Shown in pieces: positions 43,939 to 51,911 of a DNA stretch of 64,000 nt (position 1 is its first letter; the number at the start of each line of letters is the position of its first letter). The stretch spans positions 1-64,000 of the forward strand of contig JAEWGC010000018.1 of the NCBI GenBank assembly GCA_023388495.1. The letters run 5' to 3'. The position numbers and the translations under genes were made by a program. The notes beneath the pieces were generated by a model. The model saw nothing but the letters and a program-made list of their open reading frames with translations, was not told the DNA's origin and made no database searches. The stretch is from Bacillota bacterium (lineage in GTDB: Bacteria > Bacillota > Clostridia > Tissierellales > Tissierellaceae).

Positions 43939-45888
43939 TTAACTTCTGAAATCATCAATATTATAGCCTAGTCTTGATAACTTTCTATATATTGTTGACC
44001 TACTTATACCTAAAATTTCTGATGCAAGCTTGGCATTTCCTTTAGTATTTTTAAGAGTATTTATTATTGTTGTATATTCTTGGTTTTCAATTAGACTAAT
44101 ATTTTTCTTTAAATTTGTTTTACTTGTATCAATCCCCGATGTTATATATACTGGCAAATCCCTATGCTCTATCTTCTGATTTTTTGCTATTTGCACAGCT
44201 CTCTGAATAATATTCTCTAATTCCCTTATATTGCCAGGCCAGCTGTATTCCATAAATATATTTAAAACCTCATCTGAAACACCCTCAATGTTTATATTAA
44301 ATATTTGATTATATCTTTCTATGAATTTTTCTACTAACTCTGGTATATCCTCCTTATGCTCCCGTAAAGATGGAAGATTTATAGTAAATACATTTAGTCT
44401 GTAGAATAAATCCACTCTAAAGGTATTATTCTTTACCGCTTTAAATAAGTCTTTATTAGTAGCAGCAATTATCATAATATCTATATCTTTACTATGAGAG
44501 GAACCTATTCTTGATACTTTTCTTTCTTGAATTACCCTTAGTAGAGCAGCTTGAATTGATAAAGGTAATTCTCCTATTTCATCAAGAAAAATCGTGCCAC
44601 CATCTGCTAATTCAAATTTACCAGGTTGTCCATCTTTTTTGGATCCTGTATATGAGCCTCCTTCATAACCAAATAACTCAGATTCTGCTAGGCTCAAAGG
44701 AAGGGCTCCACAGTTTACATCTATAAATGGCTTATCTTTCCTTGGGCTGTTATTATGTATTGACTGTGCAAATAGCTCTTTTCCTGTGCCACTTTCCCCT
44801 AAAATAAGAACATTGGAATTTCCTCGTGATGCGACTTTTGCAATATCAATAGATTCCTTTATAGGCTCTGAATCTCCTATAATATCCTTAAAAGAATATA
44901 ATCCAGATTTATTATTGGTATATATATTGTCAATCCTATTATCTATCTTGTTAATCATAATAACAAAACCTGTTATCTCTAAACCACTTTTTAATTTAGT
45001 TAATGAAAGACTACAATGAATAGATTTATTTTTAATATTAATTACAGCCTTTTTATTAAAAAAATCTATATTTCCAGTTAAGTACTTATGAAAATCAATA
45101 AACTCTCCTAAAACTTCTGTTATATCTTTATGTAAAACTTCTTTTTCCTTGATATATAATAGATTTTCTGCTGTTTTATTCACGGATACTATATGTCCAT
45201 TATTATCTATTATAATTACTCCATCAGATATAGAATCTTTTATTATATTATTGTATCCTTGAAGGAGAGTATTATTTTTATCTTGATATAATCTAATCTT
45301 ATTTTCTATGGCATATGCTGTGGCAATGGCCATGCCAAGAGTATGTACAGATGCATCATCAGCAAATCCTGTTATTCCAATACATCCAATTATATCTTCA
45401 TTACCATCATGAATAGGAGCAGCAGATGTAGTAAATTTGTGGAGTTGTTTATAACAATGTTCTTCACCATATGTTAAAACAGGCTTATCTAAATATAGAC
45501 AGGTCCCTAAAGCATTAGTTCCAATTCTCTCTTCTCTATAATTTATAACCTTAAACTCTGAGTTCTTAGCTAATGTTGGATGAACTAAGCTATCTATTAC
45601 AAAACCCTCTTGATCTAACAAGGTTATCATAAAATTTGTATCACTAATGATTCTATATAGATCATCCATATATGGTCTTGTTATATCTATCAAAACATGA
45701 TTTTTTTCTATAGACACTTTTCGTTCTGCTTCGTCTCCTTCACGAATATATTGATTTTCAAAATCAATCTTATTTGCTCTACTTCTTTGCCAAGATTCTC
45801 TAATTAAATCATTTACTCCTATGATTTCATCCTTTTTAAGGATAAAAAAATCATACCAAGCCTGTGCTATAAGCTTTCTATGACTCAT
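43939..45888 (-). CDS. Sigma-54-dependent activator, AcoR type (GAF-PAS-AAA-HTH)
   Basis: A 649-residue activator. A GAF-like sensor region spans about residues 70-195, a PAS domain 205-310, the AAA+ domain 335-560 (Walker A GESGTGKE at 364-371) and a Fis-type helix-turn-helix at the C-terminus (AKLASEILGISRSTIYRKL). The sigma-54 contact loop, usually GAFTGA, reads GSYTGS at 411-416. The ATG at 45888 is preferred to a GTG nine bases upstream because AAGGTGG precedes it. It probably drives the adjacent flavoprotein gene. The ligand is unknown. Confidence 0.88.
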   Translation of the reverse strand: MSHRKLIAQAWYDFFILKKDEIIGVNDLIRESWQRSRANKIDFENQYIREGDEAERKVSIEKNHVLIDITRPYMDDLYRIISDTNFMITLLDQEGFVIDSLVHPTLAKNSEFKVINYREERIGTNALGTCLYLDKPVLTYGEEHCYKQLHKFTTSAAPIHDGNEDIIGCIGITGFADDASVHTLGMAIATAYAIENKIRLYQDKNNTLLQGYNNIIKDSISDGVIIIDNNGHIVSVNKTAENLLYIKEKEVLHKDITEVLGEFIDFHKYLTGNIDFFNKKAVINIKNKSIHCSLSLTKLKSGLEITGFVIMINKIDNRIDNIYTNNKSGLYSFKDIIGDSEPIKESIDIAKVASRGNSNVLILGESGTGKELFAQSIHNNSPRKDKPFIDVNCGALPLSLAESELFGYEGGSYTGSKKDGQPGKFELADGGTIFLDEIGELPLSIQAALLRVIQERKVSRIGSSHSKDIDIMIIAATNKDLFKAVKNNTFRVDLFYRLNVFTINLPSLREHKEDIPELVEKFIERYNQIFNINIEGVSDEVLNIFMEYSWPGNIRELENIIQRAVQIAKNQKIEHRDLPVYITSGIDTSKTNLKKNISLIENQEYTTIINTLKNTKGNAKLASEILGISRSTIYRKLSRLGYNIDDFRS

Positions 45889-46025
45889 CTTTGCCACCTT
45901 CTTTATCTCTAGATATATTTCAGTAACTTTTATAGAAATTAAAAACTATTAAGTAAATTTTACTTTGATTATAACATAAGGCATAGAAAACTACCACAAG
46001 ATAGAATCTTGTATATCTCATAATT

Positions 46026-46057
46026 AAAAGCTCTAATTACTTTTAATTAGAGCTTTT
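46026..46057. terminator. Terminator of nhaC
   Basis: A 14-bp perfect stem (AAAAGCTCTAATTA with TAATTAGAGCTTTT) and four-base loop, 10 bases after the nhaC stop. The descending arm ends in TTTT on both strands. Confidence 0.75.
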
Positions 46058-46067
46058 ATATATAATA

Positions 46068-47495
46068 TTAATTTTTAAGGCTTTCGCTTTCTAGTCCTAT
46101 TACAGTATTAGGATCATCTTCTATCTTAGTTAGATTAATTCCTAAATACGCAAATAGGATTACTAATATTGGAGTTAAATAATTAAAAACAGCATACTTC
46201 GTATATTCCGCAGTAGTTACACCTAAAATTCCAGTAAGGAAAGCACCGCATGTATTCCAAGGTATCAGTGCTGATGTAAGAGTTCCAGCACTCTCTAGAG
46301 CATTAGATAATACCTTAGGGTGAAGCCCCTTCTCTTTATACGCATTGGCATACATTCTTCCTGGTACTACGATTGAAATGTATTGCTCTGGCATCGTTGC
46401 ATTACTAAATATACAAGTAATTATTGTAGTAGCAACTAAAGAACCTACACGTTTCACTCTCTTTAACACAGCTCCTACTATAACTTCAAGTTGACCTGTC
46501 TTTTCCATTATACCACCAAACATCATGGCTATAATTGTAAGTGAAATAGAGAACATCATATTCACAAGGCCACCTGCTGTTAATAATTCATCTATCATCT
46601 CAATACCTGTTTGGGATGTAAATCCACTATATGCAGCAGTTAATAAATCTCCCAAATCTGCACCTTGCATAACTACTCCAAATACTCCACCTAATATTAT
46701 ACCAATTGTAATCCCTGGTATAGCAGGCATCTTAAAGGCAATAGATACTATTACAGCTAAAGGCGGTAATAATAACAATGGTGATATATTAAATGAAGCG
46801 GAAATTCCTTCTCTAATAGTATTTATAGCTGATACATCAACATTTTCTCCACCATATTTAAATCCCATAATTAAGAAAAACACCAATGTAATTCCATATG
46901 AAGTAAATGTACTTGGAACCATATTTTTAACATGTGTAAATACGTCAGTCCCAGATACTGCTGGTGCTAAGTTTGTTGTATCTGATAGAGGAGACATTTT
47001 ATCTCCCAAATAAGCTCCTGAAATAATTGCTCCTGCAGCTAATGGAGCTGGTATACCTAGTCCTTTTGCAATTCCTATTAATGCAATACCAATAGTTCCT
47101 GCTGTGCCCCAGCTAGTACCTGTAGCTAAGGATGTAATTGAGCATATTATGACAGTAGCTACTAAGAAAATTCCAGGTTTTAGAATTCCTAGTCCATAAT
47201 AAATCATACTTGGAACAACACCGGATAATAACCATAAACCAATAAGAACACCAATGATTGCTAAAATAATTATGGCTTGTAGTGCTTGATAAATACCATC
47301 AAACATAGCCTTTTCAATTTCATTCCAGCTAAATCCAATTTTAATTGCTATAAGTGCGGCAAATAATGTACCTACTAGCATTGGAATATGCGGCTTAGCT
47401 TCATATCTTGAGATACTAACCCCCATGACAATAATTAAAAATGCAAAAGATAACAATGCCTCCCAAAGATATGGTTTACGGGCTGTTTTTTTCAC
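46068..47495 (-). CDS. nhaC: Na+/H+ antiporter, NhaC family
   Basis: A 475-residue membrane protein with about 11 spans. SLATGTSWGTAGTIGIAL (near 122-139), GAYLGDKMSPLSDTTNLAP (near 160-178) and CTCGAF-like NTCGAFLTG near the end match the family. It would exchange sodium (or couple to an organic acid) for protons. It has its own sigma-A promoter and lies upstream of the sigma-54 activator gene. Confidence 0.9.
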   Translation of the reverse strand: MKKTARKPYLWEALLSFAFLIIVMGVSISRYEAKPHIPMLVGTLFAALIAIKIGFSWNEIEKAMFDGIYQALQAIIILAIIGVLIGLWLLSGVVPSMIYYGLGILKPGIFLVATVIICSITSLATGTSWGTAGTIGIALIGIAKGLGIPAPLAAGAIISGAYLGDKMSPLSDTTNLAPAVSGTDVFTHVKNMVPSTFTSYGITLVFFLIMGFKYGGENVDVSAINTIREGISASFNISPLLLLPPLAVIVSIAFKMPAIPGITIGIILGGVFGVVMQGADLGDLLTAAYSGFTSQTGIEMIDELLTAGGLVNMMFSISLTIIAMMFGGIMEKTGQLEVIVGAVLKRVKRVGSLVATTIITCIFSNATMPEQYISIVVPGRMYANAYKEKGLHPKVLSNALESAGTLTSALIPWNTCGAFLTGILGVTTAEYTKYAVFNYLTPILVILFAYLGINLTKIEDDPNTVIGLESESLKN

Positions 47496-47538
47496 TGATT
47501 TAACTCCTCCTTGTGCAATAATGTTTTTGAATTTTTTA

Positions 47539-47567
47539 ATTATATTATAAATTTATATCCATGTCAA
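47539..47567 (-). promoter_or_regulatory. Sigma-A promoter of nhaC
   Basis: Perfect consensus on the minus strand: TTGACA (47562-47567), 17-base spacer, TATAAT (47539-47544), about 45 bases before the start codon. Confidence 0.85.
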
Positions 47568-47680
47568 TAGTTTAAAAGGTGTTGCGAAAGCCTCTATTTC
47601 ACTATGTTATGTCATTGTTTTAACAAATAGTATAAAAGTAGTAATATAAGGTAAAATATATATAGGTGGTGAGTTTTTTG

Positions 47681-47992
47681 TTGAGAGTCCAAAGATATGT
47701 TAATGATATTCAAAAGATAATAAATAAGACTGAAATATATGGTAGAGAATTAGGTATAGTAGGTAAATATTTGAAAATCAATATTACAAGCAATATTAGA
47801 AACTATCTAGATATGATACAGGATAGAAGAGAATTTAGCCGTGAAGAATTAATCATAATAATAAAGGAATTTAGGGAGTACTTAGATTATAGTTTACTAG
47901 ATGAATATTGTGATGATGTAGACTCACTATTAAATATGAGGAATGACATTGATGATAACATTAAAAGCATTCAAGATGATAATTGGACTTGA
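47681..47992 (+). CDS. Small helical protein of unknown function
   Basis: About 103 residues, mostly charged helix (RVQRYVNDIQKIINKTEIYGRE, then REELIIIIKEFREYLD) with an acidic end; family not recognised. GGTGGTGAG at 47665-47673 sits seven bases before a TTG at 47681, which I take as the start; in-frame GTG codons at 47666 and 47669 lie inside that ribosome-binding site. It is a lone plus-strand gene followed by the bidirectional terminator at 48016-48048. Confidence 0.6.
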   Translation: MRVQRYVNDIQKIINKTEIYGRELGIVGKYLKINITSNIRNYLDMIQDRREFSREELIIIIKEFREYLDYSLLDEYCDDVDSLLNMRNDIDDNIKSIQDDNWT

Positions 47993-48015
47993 AGCTCTAG
48001 GACTATTTAAATAAT

Positions 48016-48048
48016 AAAACTCTAATGATTAATTACCATTAGAGTTTT
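48016..48048. terminator. Bidirectional terminator between convergent genes
   Basis: AAAACTCTAATG and CATTAGAGTTTT form a 12-bp stem between the end of the small plus-strand gene and the end of the alcohol dehydrogenase gene. The T-rich arm serves both directions. Confidence 0.8.
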
Positions 48049-48056
48049 ATTATCTT

Positions 48057-49097
48057 CTATATAATTACCACTGGTTTAACTAAATCAAAAGGTTTTGCTT
48101 TCATCATTTCGAGAGCTTCCTCGATTTTTTCAAATCCATACAATACATGAGTAACTATTTTCCCCGGATCAAGTTTTCCATGCTTCACCAGCTCAATTTG
48201 TCTTTCCATAGATTCTCTACCTCCAGGAGTTAGTCTACTGCTAATATTAGTATTTTCTGTAGGAACTTGCCACTCAATTTTAGGAATAAAAAATGATTCT
48301 CCGCTACCAAAATGATTTACATTACCTATACATCCACCTGGCTTAACAATTTTCACTGCATCAGTAATTGTCTCTGAGTCTGTTCCTGCTACTAATACCT
48401 TATCTACTCCTGCACCATTTGTCATTTTGAGAATCTGTTCTGCTATTGATTCATCATTATATTTAATAATATCAGTTGCACCATAAAATTTAGCTCTATT
48501 GATTAAATTGTCACTATATCCTACTACAATAATCCTTTCAGCACCTTTTAAATGTGCTCCTGCAACTGCCATTAAGCCTACAGATGCAACACCTAAAACA
48601 GCAACTACATCTCCACATTCTACTCCTGCTAGTTCCACAGAGTGAAATCCTGTAGCTACTGTATCCGTTAACATAAGAGCTGTCTCTAAGGAAATTTCAT
48701 CTGGAAGTAATGCAACATTCATATCTACATCGTTTACATGAAAATATTCTGAGAAAACACCATCTTTTATGTTTGAATACTTTCTACCAAATATCTGTGG
48801 ATATTTATCCTGTATATCTATATTGCTACGTTCATAAGTTATAGCTGGCACTATTACCCTATCCCCTGATTTAAAATCTTTAACCTTATTCCCTACCTCT
48901 ACAATTTCCCCTATAGCTTCATGGCCTAAAATCAAATTATGCTTATCACCCAAAGTTCCTCTATAAACTGTATGAATATCTGATATACATGGAGCTAAAG
49001 CTAGAGGCCTAAGTATGGCATCATAAGGTCCTGCCACTGGCTTTTCTTTCTCGATCCATCCTACATTATTCAACCCAAGCATTGCAAAACCCTTCAT
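48057..49097 (-). CDS. Zinc-dependent secondary alcohol dehydrogenase
   Basis: A 346-residue medium-chain dehydrogenase very similar to the clostridial/Thermoanaerobacter secondary alcohol dehydrogenases (MKGFAMLG at the start, FHVNDVDMN in the middle). Zinc ligands Cys37, His59 and Asp145 are present and the structural zinc cysteines are absent, as in that group. The Rossmann loop reads GVASVG, and the residues that hold the NADP 2'-phosphate in the group (Ser and Arg) are Tyr194 and Ser195 here. NAD(H) use is therefore possible. It is transcribed from a sigma-54 promoter and faces a divergent activator gene. Confidence 0.9.
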   Translation of the reverse strand: MKGFAMLGLNNVGWIEKEKPVAGPYDAILRPLALAPCISDIHTVYRGTLGDKHNLILGHEAIGEIVEVGNKVKDFKSGDRVIVPAITYERSNIDIQDKYPQIFGRKYSNIKDGVFSEYFHVNDVDMNVALLPDEISLETALMLTDTVATGFHSVELAGVECGDVVAVLGVASVGLMAVAGAHLKGAERIIVVGYSDNLINRAKFYGATDIIKYNDESIAEQILKMTNGAGVDKVLVAGTDSETITDAVKIVKPGGCIGNVNHFGSGESFFIPKIEWQVPTENTNISSRLTPGGRESMERQIELVKHGKLDPGKIVTHVLYGFEKIEEALEMMKAKPFDLVKPVVII

Positions 49098-49161
49098 AAA
49101 TATTCCCCCTGTATTTTTAATAACATTTATACCTTTTTAGATTTTAATTATAATTAAATAT

Positions 49162-49177
49162 TGCAATTACTATGCCA
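49162..49177 (-). promoter_or_regulatory. Sigma-54 promoter of the alcohol dehydrogenase gene
   Basis: The minus-strand sequence TGGCATAGTAATTGCA has the -24 GG and -12 GC doublets at the right distance and matches the consensus closely. It lies 65 bases before the start codon, with a sigma-54 activator gene divergently placed next to it. Confidence 0.88.
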
Positions 49178-49221
49178 ATTATTAATCTTTATTTTCTACC
49201 TTCATCTTCTTAAAGCTAAAC

Positions 49222-49235
49222 ATTGGAATTCCAAT
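49222..49235. promoter_or_regulatory. Palindrome, possible activator site for the dehydrogenase promoter
   Basis: A perfect 14-bp palindrome ATTGGAATTCCAAT lies about 50 bases upstream of the -24 element, between the two divergent genes. It could be the enhancer for the activator encoded at 49413-50426. No second copy was found. Confidence 0.4.
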
Positions 49236-49351
49236 ATCTTATTAGTTTTAAGTTCTATAATAAATATTTTTTCCATATTTAAGGTATTTATCTCCAAGTT
49301 TTATCCATTTTAAACCTATTCATAAACATTATATTTCGTGTATTTTATTTC

Positions 49352-49380
49352 TTGACCGTGAACTTTTTTTCACTTATTAT
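49352..49380 (+). promoter_or_regulatory. Sigma-A promoter of the divergent activator gene
   Basis: TTGACC (49352-49357), 17-base spacer and TATTAT (49375-49380), about 30 bases before the activator ATG. The spacer contains a small inverted repeat GTGAA/TTCAC. Confidence 0.65.
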
Positions 49381-49412
49381 ATATCTAATGATGTTTTTAG
49401 GAGATGAAATAA

Positions 49413-50426
49413 ATGAGTCAATCCTTTTATAAGGAAAATATGATGTTGAATGATAGGGATTATATGCACCAAAAATTCTTTTTAAATACCAAAAGTCCCG
49501 CCTTTGCTGAAAGTTTAAGATACTGTGAGAAAGTAGCTAATTCTAATTCAAATGTTTTACTAATAGGTGAATCAGGAACAGGAAAAGAGGTGGCTGCAAA
49601 GTACATTCATTCCTGTAGCCAAAGAGCCTCAAATAAACTTATTACAGTAAATTGTAGCGCATTTACTGATACTCTTTTGGAATCTGAACTTTTTGGGTAT
49701 GAGCAAGGTTCCTTTACAGGAGCCTTAAAATCTAAAAAAGGAAAATTTGAATTAGCTCATAACGGTACTTTGTTTTTAGATGAGATTGGAGATACTAGTC
49801 TGCTTACCCAAGTAAAGCTTCTTAGGGTTATTGAAACTAAAAAATTTGAAAGAATTGGCTCAAATACTCCTATGTTAATAGATTTTAGACTTATTTGTGC
49901 CACTAATAGGGATATTGAAGAAGATATCTTAAAGGATACCTTTAGAGAGGATTTCTTCTATAGGATTAGTACCATTGCTATTAAGATCCCACCACTTCGT
50001 GAACGTAAAGAAGACCTTAGTGATATGATAGACTTTTTTCTAAAACAATCCTGTATTGAAAATAGGCGTGAAATTACTTATATTGAACCTGAAGTTAATG
50101 AATTTCTATATAATTACGATTACCCAGGAAATATTCGAGAGCTGAAGAATACTATAGATAGGCTCGTTGTATTATCCGAAAATGGCATTATTAAGAAAGA
50201 TGATCTTCCTATTTTATATGATATCGGTAAACAAAAATCTAGTTTAACTAATGAAGAGTTTAATTCTATTATGCCTTTAAAAGATTTTAGAAAAAACACG
50301 GAGTCTAAATACCTACAATGGGTTCTAGATGAAACAGGGGGAAATGTCGCTGAAGCTGCTCGAAGGCTTGATATTAGTTCAAGGCAACTTTTTAATAAAA
50401 TAAACGAATATAGGTTAAAGAGATAA
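49413..50426 (+). CDS. Sigma-54-dependent activator without a sensor domain
   Basis: A 337-residue activator made almost only of the AAA+ domain (Walker A GESGTGKE at 52-59, GSFTGA at 99-104, FLDEIGDTS as Walker B) and a C-terminal Fis-type helix-turn-helix (VAEAARRLDISSRQLFNKI). The first 25 residues are too short for a sensor domain, so activity may be set by expression level or a partner protein. AGGAG sits nine bases before the ATG. It faces the alcohol dehydrogenase gene and its sigma-54 promoter. Confidence 0.9.
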   Translation: MSQSFYKENMMLNDRDYMHQKFFLNTKSPAFAESLRYCEKVANSNSNVLLIGESGTGKEVAAKYIHSCSQRASNKLITVNCSAFTDTLLESELFGYEQGSFTGALKSKKGKFELAHNGTLFLDEIGDTSLLTQVKLLRVIETKKFERIGSNTPMLIDFRLICATNRDIEEDILKDTFREDFFYRISTIAIKIPPLRERKEDLSDMIDFFLKQSCIENRREITYIEPEVNEFLYNYDYPGNIRELKNTIDRLVVLSENGIIKKDDLPILYDIGKQKSSLTNEEFNSIMPLKDFRKNTESKYLQWVLDETGGNVAEAARRLDISSRQLFNKINEYRLKR

Positions 50427-50432
50427 GCATAA

Positions 50433-50480
50433 AATGATAGGACCTTGATTAGCACTATGACTAATCAAGGTCCTATCATT
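50433..50480 (+). terminator. Terminator of the activator gene
   Basis: A perfect 20-bp stem (50433-50452 with 50461-50480) and eight-base loop, followed by TATTTTTC, begins seven bases after the stop codon. Confidence 0.9.
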
Positions 50481-50497
50481 TATTTTTCTAGGACAAT

Positions 50498-50629
50498 CTA
50501 TCTTCCTAAACTTCTTATATTTTCTACTGGATACTTTTCTGTTATTTTTCTACTAGGTAAATAATACATAAACACTGTTACTATAAATAATATCACGCTT
50601 ATAAGAACATGAATTAGCCATGGAAGTCA
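50498..50629 (-). other. Possible remnant of a membrane-protein C-terminus
   Basis: An open minus-strand stretch of about 43 codons encodes one hydrophobic span (VLISVILFIVTVFMYYL) and a charged tail ending SLGR. A stop codon lies immediately upstream and there is no clear start or ribosome-binding site, so it reads as the end of a lost gene. A very small membrane protein from an internal GTG or ATG is the alternative. Confidence 0.3.
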
Positions 50630-50729
50630 GGAGCATTAATCATAACAATTAATTCATTGACACTTAACTCACACCCTATCGCACAAATCATATAATATAT
50701 AGAGAAAACAATTGAAAGGAAAGATAAAT

Positions 50730-51269
50730 ATGAATAACGATTATAACCAATATCCATGCCCTTACAACAATAATAATCCAAATGATATGTATAATTCTAA
50801 CAGTCCTTGTTGGAATAACCCACTACATCATAACTCAGACCATTGTGGAAAATGCATTAATTTAAGGGATTATGGCCCAGAGCCTTATGTAGTTAATATT
50901 GAAGAAGCTACTAACCAAAATTATAACTTTAGACTAGCCTTATGGACAGGAACTTATCTACAGCTTACATTAATGAATATCAATGCTGGAGAAGACATAG
51001 GTTTAGAAATGCATCCAGATGTTGATCAATTTATACGCATCGAGGAAGGAGAAGGCTTTGTTATGATGGGGGACTGTAGAGATATGTTATGGTTCCAAAG
51101 AAAGGTTTATCCTGGATATGTAATATTGATACCTGCTGGTAAATGGCATAACCTAATCAATACTGGCTGTACTCCACTTAAATTATATTCTATCTACGCA
51201 CCACCTGAACATCCACGTGGTACAGTTCATAGAACTAAAGAAGATGCTGAACATCACCATATGTATTAA
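50730..51269 (+). CDS. Cupin-domain protein
   Basis: A 179-residue protein. The first 40 residues are Asn-, Tyr- and Pro-rich with several Cys and His, and residues 65-165 form a single cupin barrel: LEMHPDVDQFIRIEEGEG holds a His and Glu of motif 1, and IPAGKWHNLINTG the His of motif 2. A metal site is therefore likely. The ATG at 50730 has AAGGAAAG ahead of it. The low-complexity N-terminus recalls spore-coat-associated cupins, but this is only a suggestion. Confidence 0.8.
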   Translation: MNNDYNQYPCPYNNNNPNDMYNSNSPCWNNPLHHNSDHCGKCINLRDYGPEPYVVNIEEATNQNYNFRLALWTGTYLQLTLMNINAGEDIGLEMHPDVDQFIRIEEGEGFVMMGDCRDMLWFQRKVYPGYVILIPAGKWHNLINTGCTPLKLYSIYAPPEHPRGTVHRTKEDAEHHHMY

Positions 51270-51315
51270 CTCTTCCTATTTACAGACCAATATCTTATGA
51301 ATATTGAAAGATTTA

Positions 51316-51341
51316 AACCACTCTAATTTTTCAGAGTGGTT
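51316..51341 (+). terminator. Terminator of the cupin gene
   Basis: AACCACTCT and AGAGTGGTT form a 9-bp stem followed by TTTTAG on the plus strand, about 45 bases after the cupin stop. The reverse strand has a shorter T-run. Confidence 0.8.
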
Positions 51342-51353
51342 TTTAGTCATAAA

Positions 51354-51782
51354 TCATAAAAAATTCTTTAATTGCTGAACATTATTTTCCTCAAACTTCA
51401 ATAACCTTTTCATTAAATCTAAAATATCAGCTTCTGCACCTTGATATTCCTTAATTTTCTTTACTGCATCTATTATCCCCATATTACTTCCAATTATTAG
51501 CATCTCGGAAATATGAGAAGAGGTTTTATCCATCATAGTTTGCATATTAATCATAAGATAAGTTTTAACCTTATTAAAAGTACTAATTCCTTTTTCATCA
51601 TAACCATTTTTATTTAGCAATGATTTAGCTGTATTGTGAATTTCCTGATATTCACTTAACTGAGATTTTAAATGTTGTTTAAATTCCTCATCTTCAGCAA
51701 TTTCTATTAATTGACTTATTGTATCCACTCCCATTTGAGAATTCTGATAGATGAAATTCAAAAGTTCTGTATTTCCATTCAA
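51354..51782 (-). CDS. Ferritin-like four-helix-bundle protein of unknown function
   Basis: A 142-residue, wholly helical protein with four amphipathic helices (about residues 4-28, 31-58, 65-100, 104-140). The pattern resembles small ferritin-like bundles (DUF2383/spore-coat type) found in clostridia, but I cannot fix the family. No convincing di-iron ExxH pair is visible. It is convergent with the cupin gene. Confidence 0.6.
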   Translation of the reverse strand: MNGNTELLNFIYQNSQMGVDTISQLIEIAEDEEFKQHLKSQLSEYQEIHNTAKSLLNKNGYDEKGISTFNKVKTYLMINMQTMMDKTSSHISEMLIIGSNMGIIDAVKKIKEYQGAEADILDLMKRLLKFEENNVQQLKNFL

Positions 51783-51911
51783 TTTACATCACACTCCTCT
51801 CACATTAGTATGCAACTATTTATTTTAAGTATTCATAACTTTATAATGTGAGCTTTTATAATCAAAATTTTTAAATGGCAATTTATTTTATATACATGTT
51901 TATATATAAAA

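Noticed and set aside
46525..47013. A 162-codon plus-strand frame inside nhaC
   Set aside because: Antisense shadow of a conserved membrane protein; composition follows the reverse codons and no promoter or start site is visible.
47600..47660. A promoter for the small plus-strand gene
   Set aside because: Several -10-like TATAAA/TAATAT words exist but none has a -35 at proper spacing.
50689..50696. CATATAAT before the cupin gene as a sporulation-sigma -10 element
   Set aside because: It fits the sigma-E/sigma-K pattern, but no matching -35 is convincing and AT-rich DNA gives such matches often.
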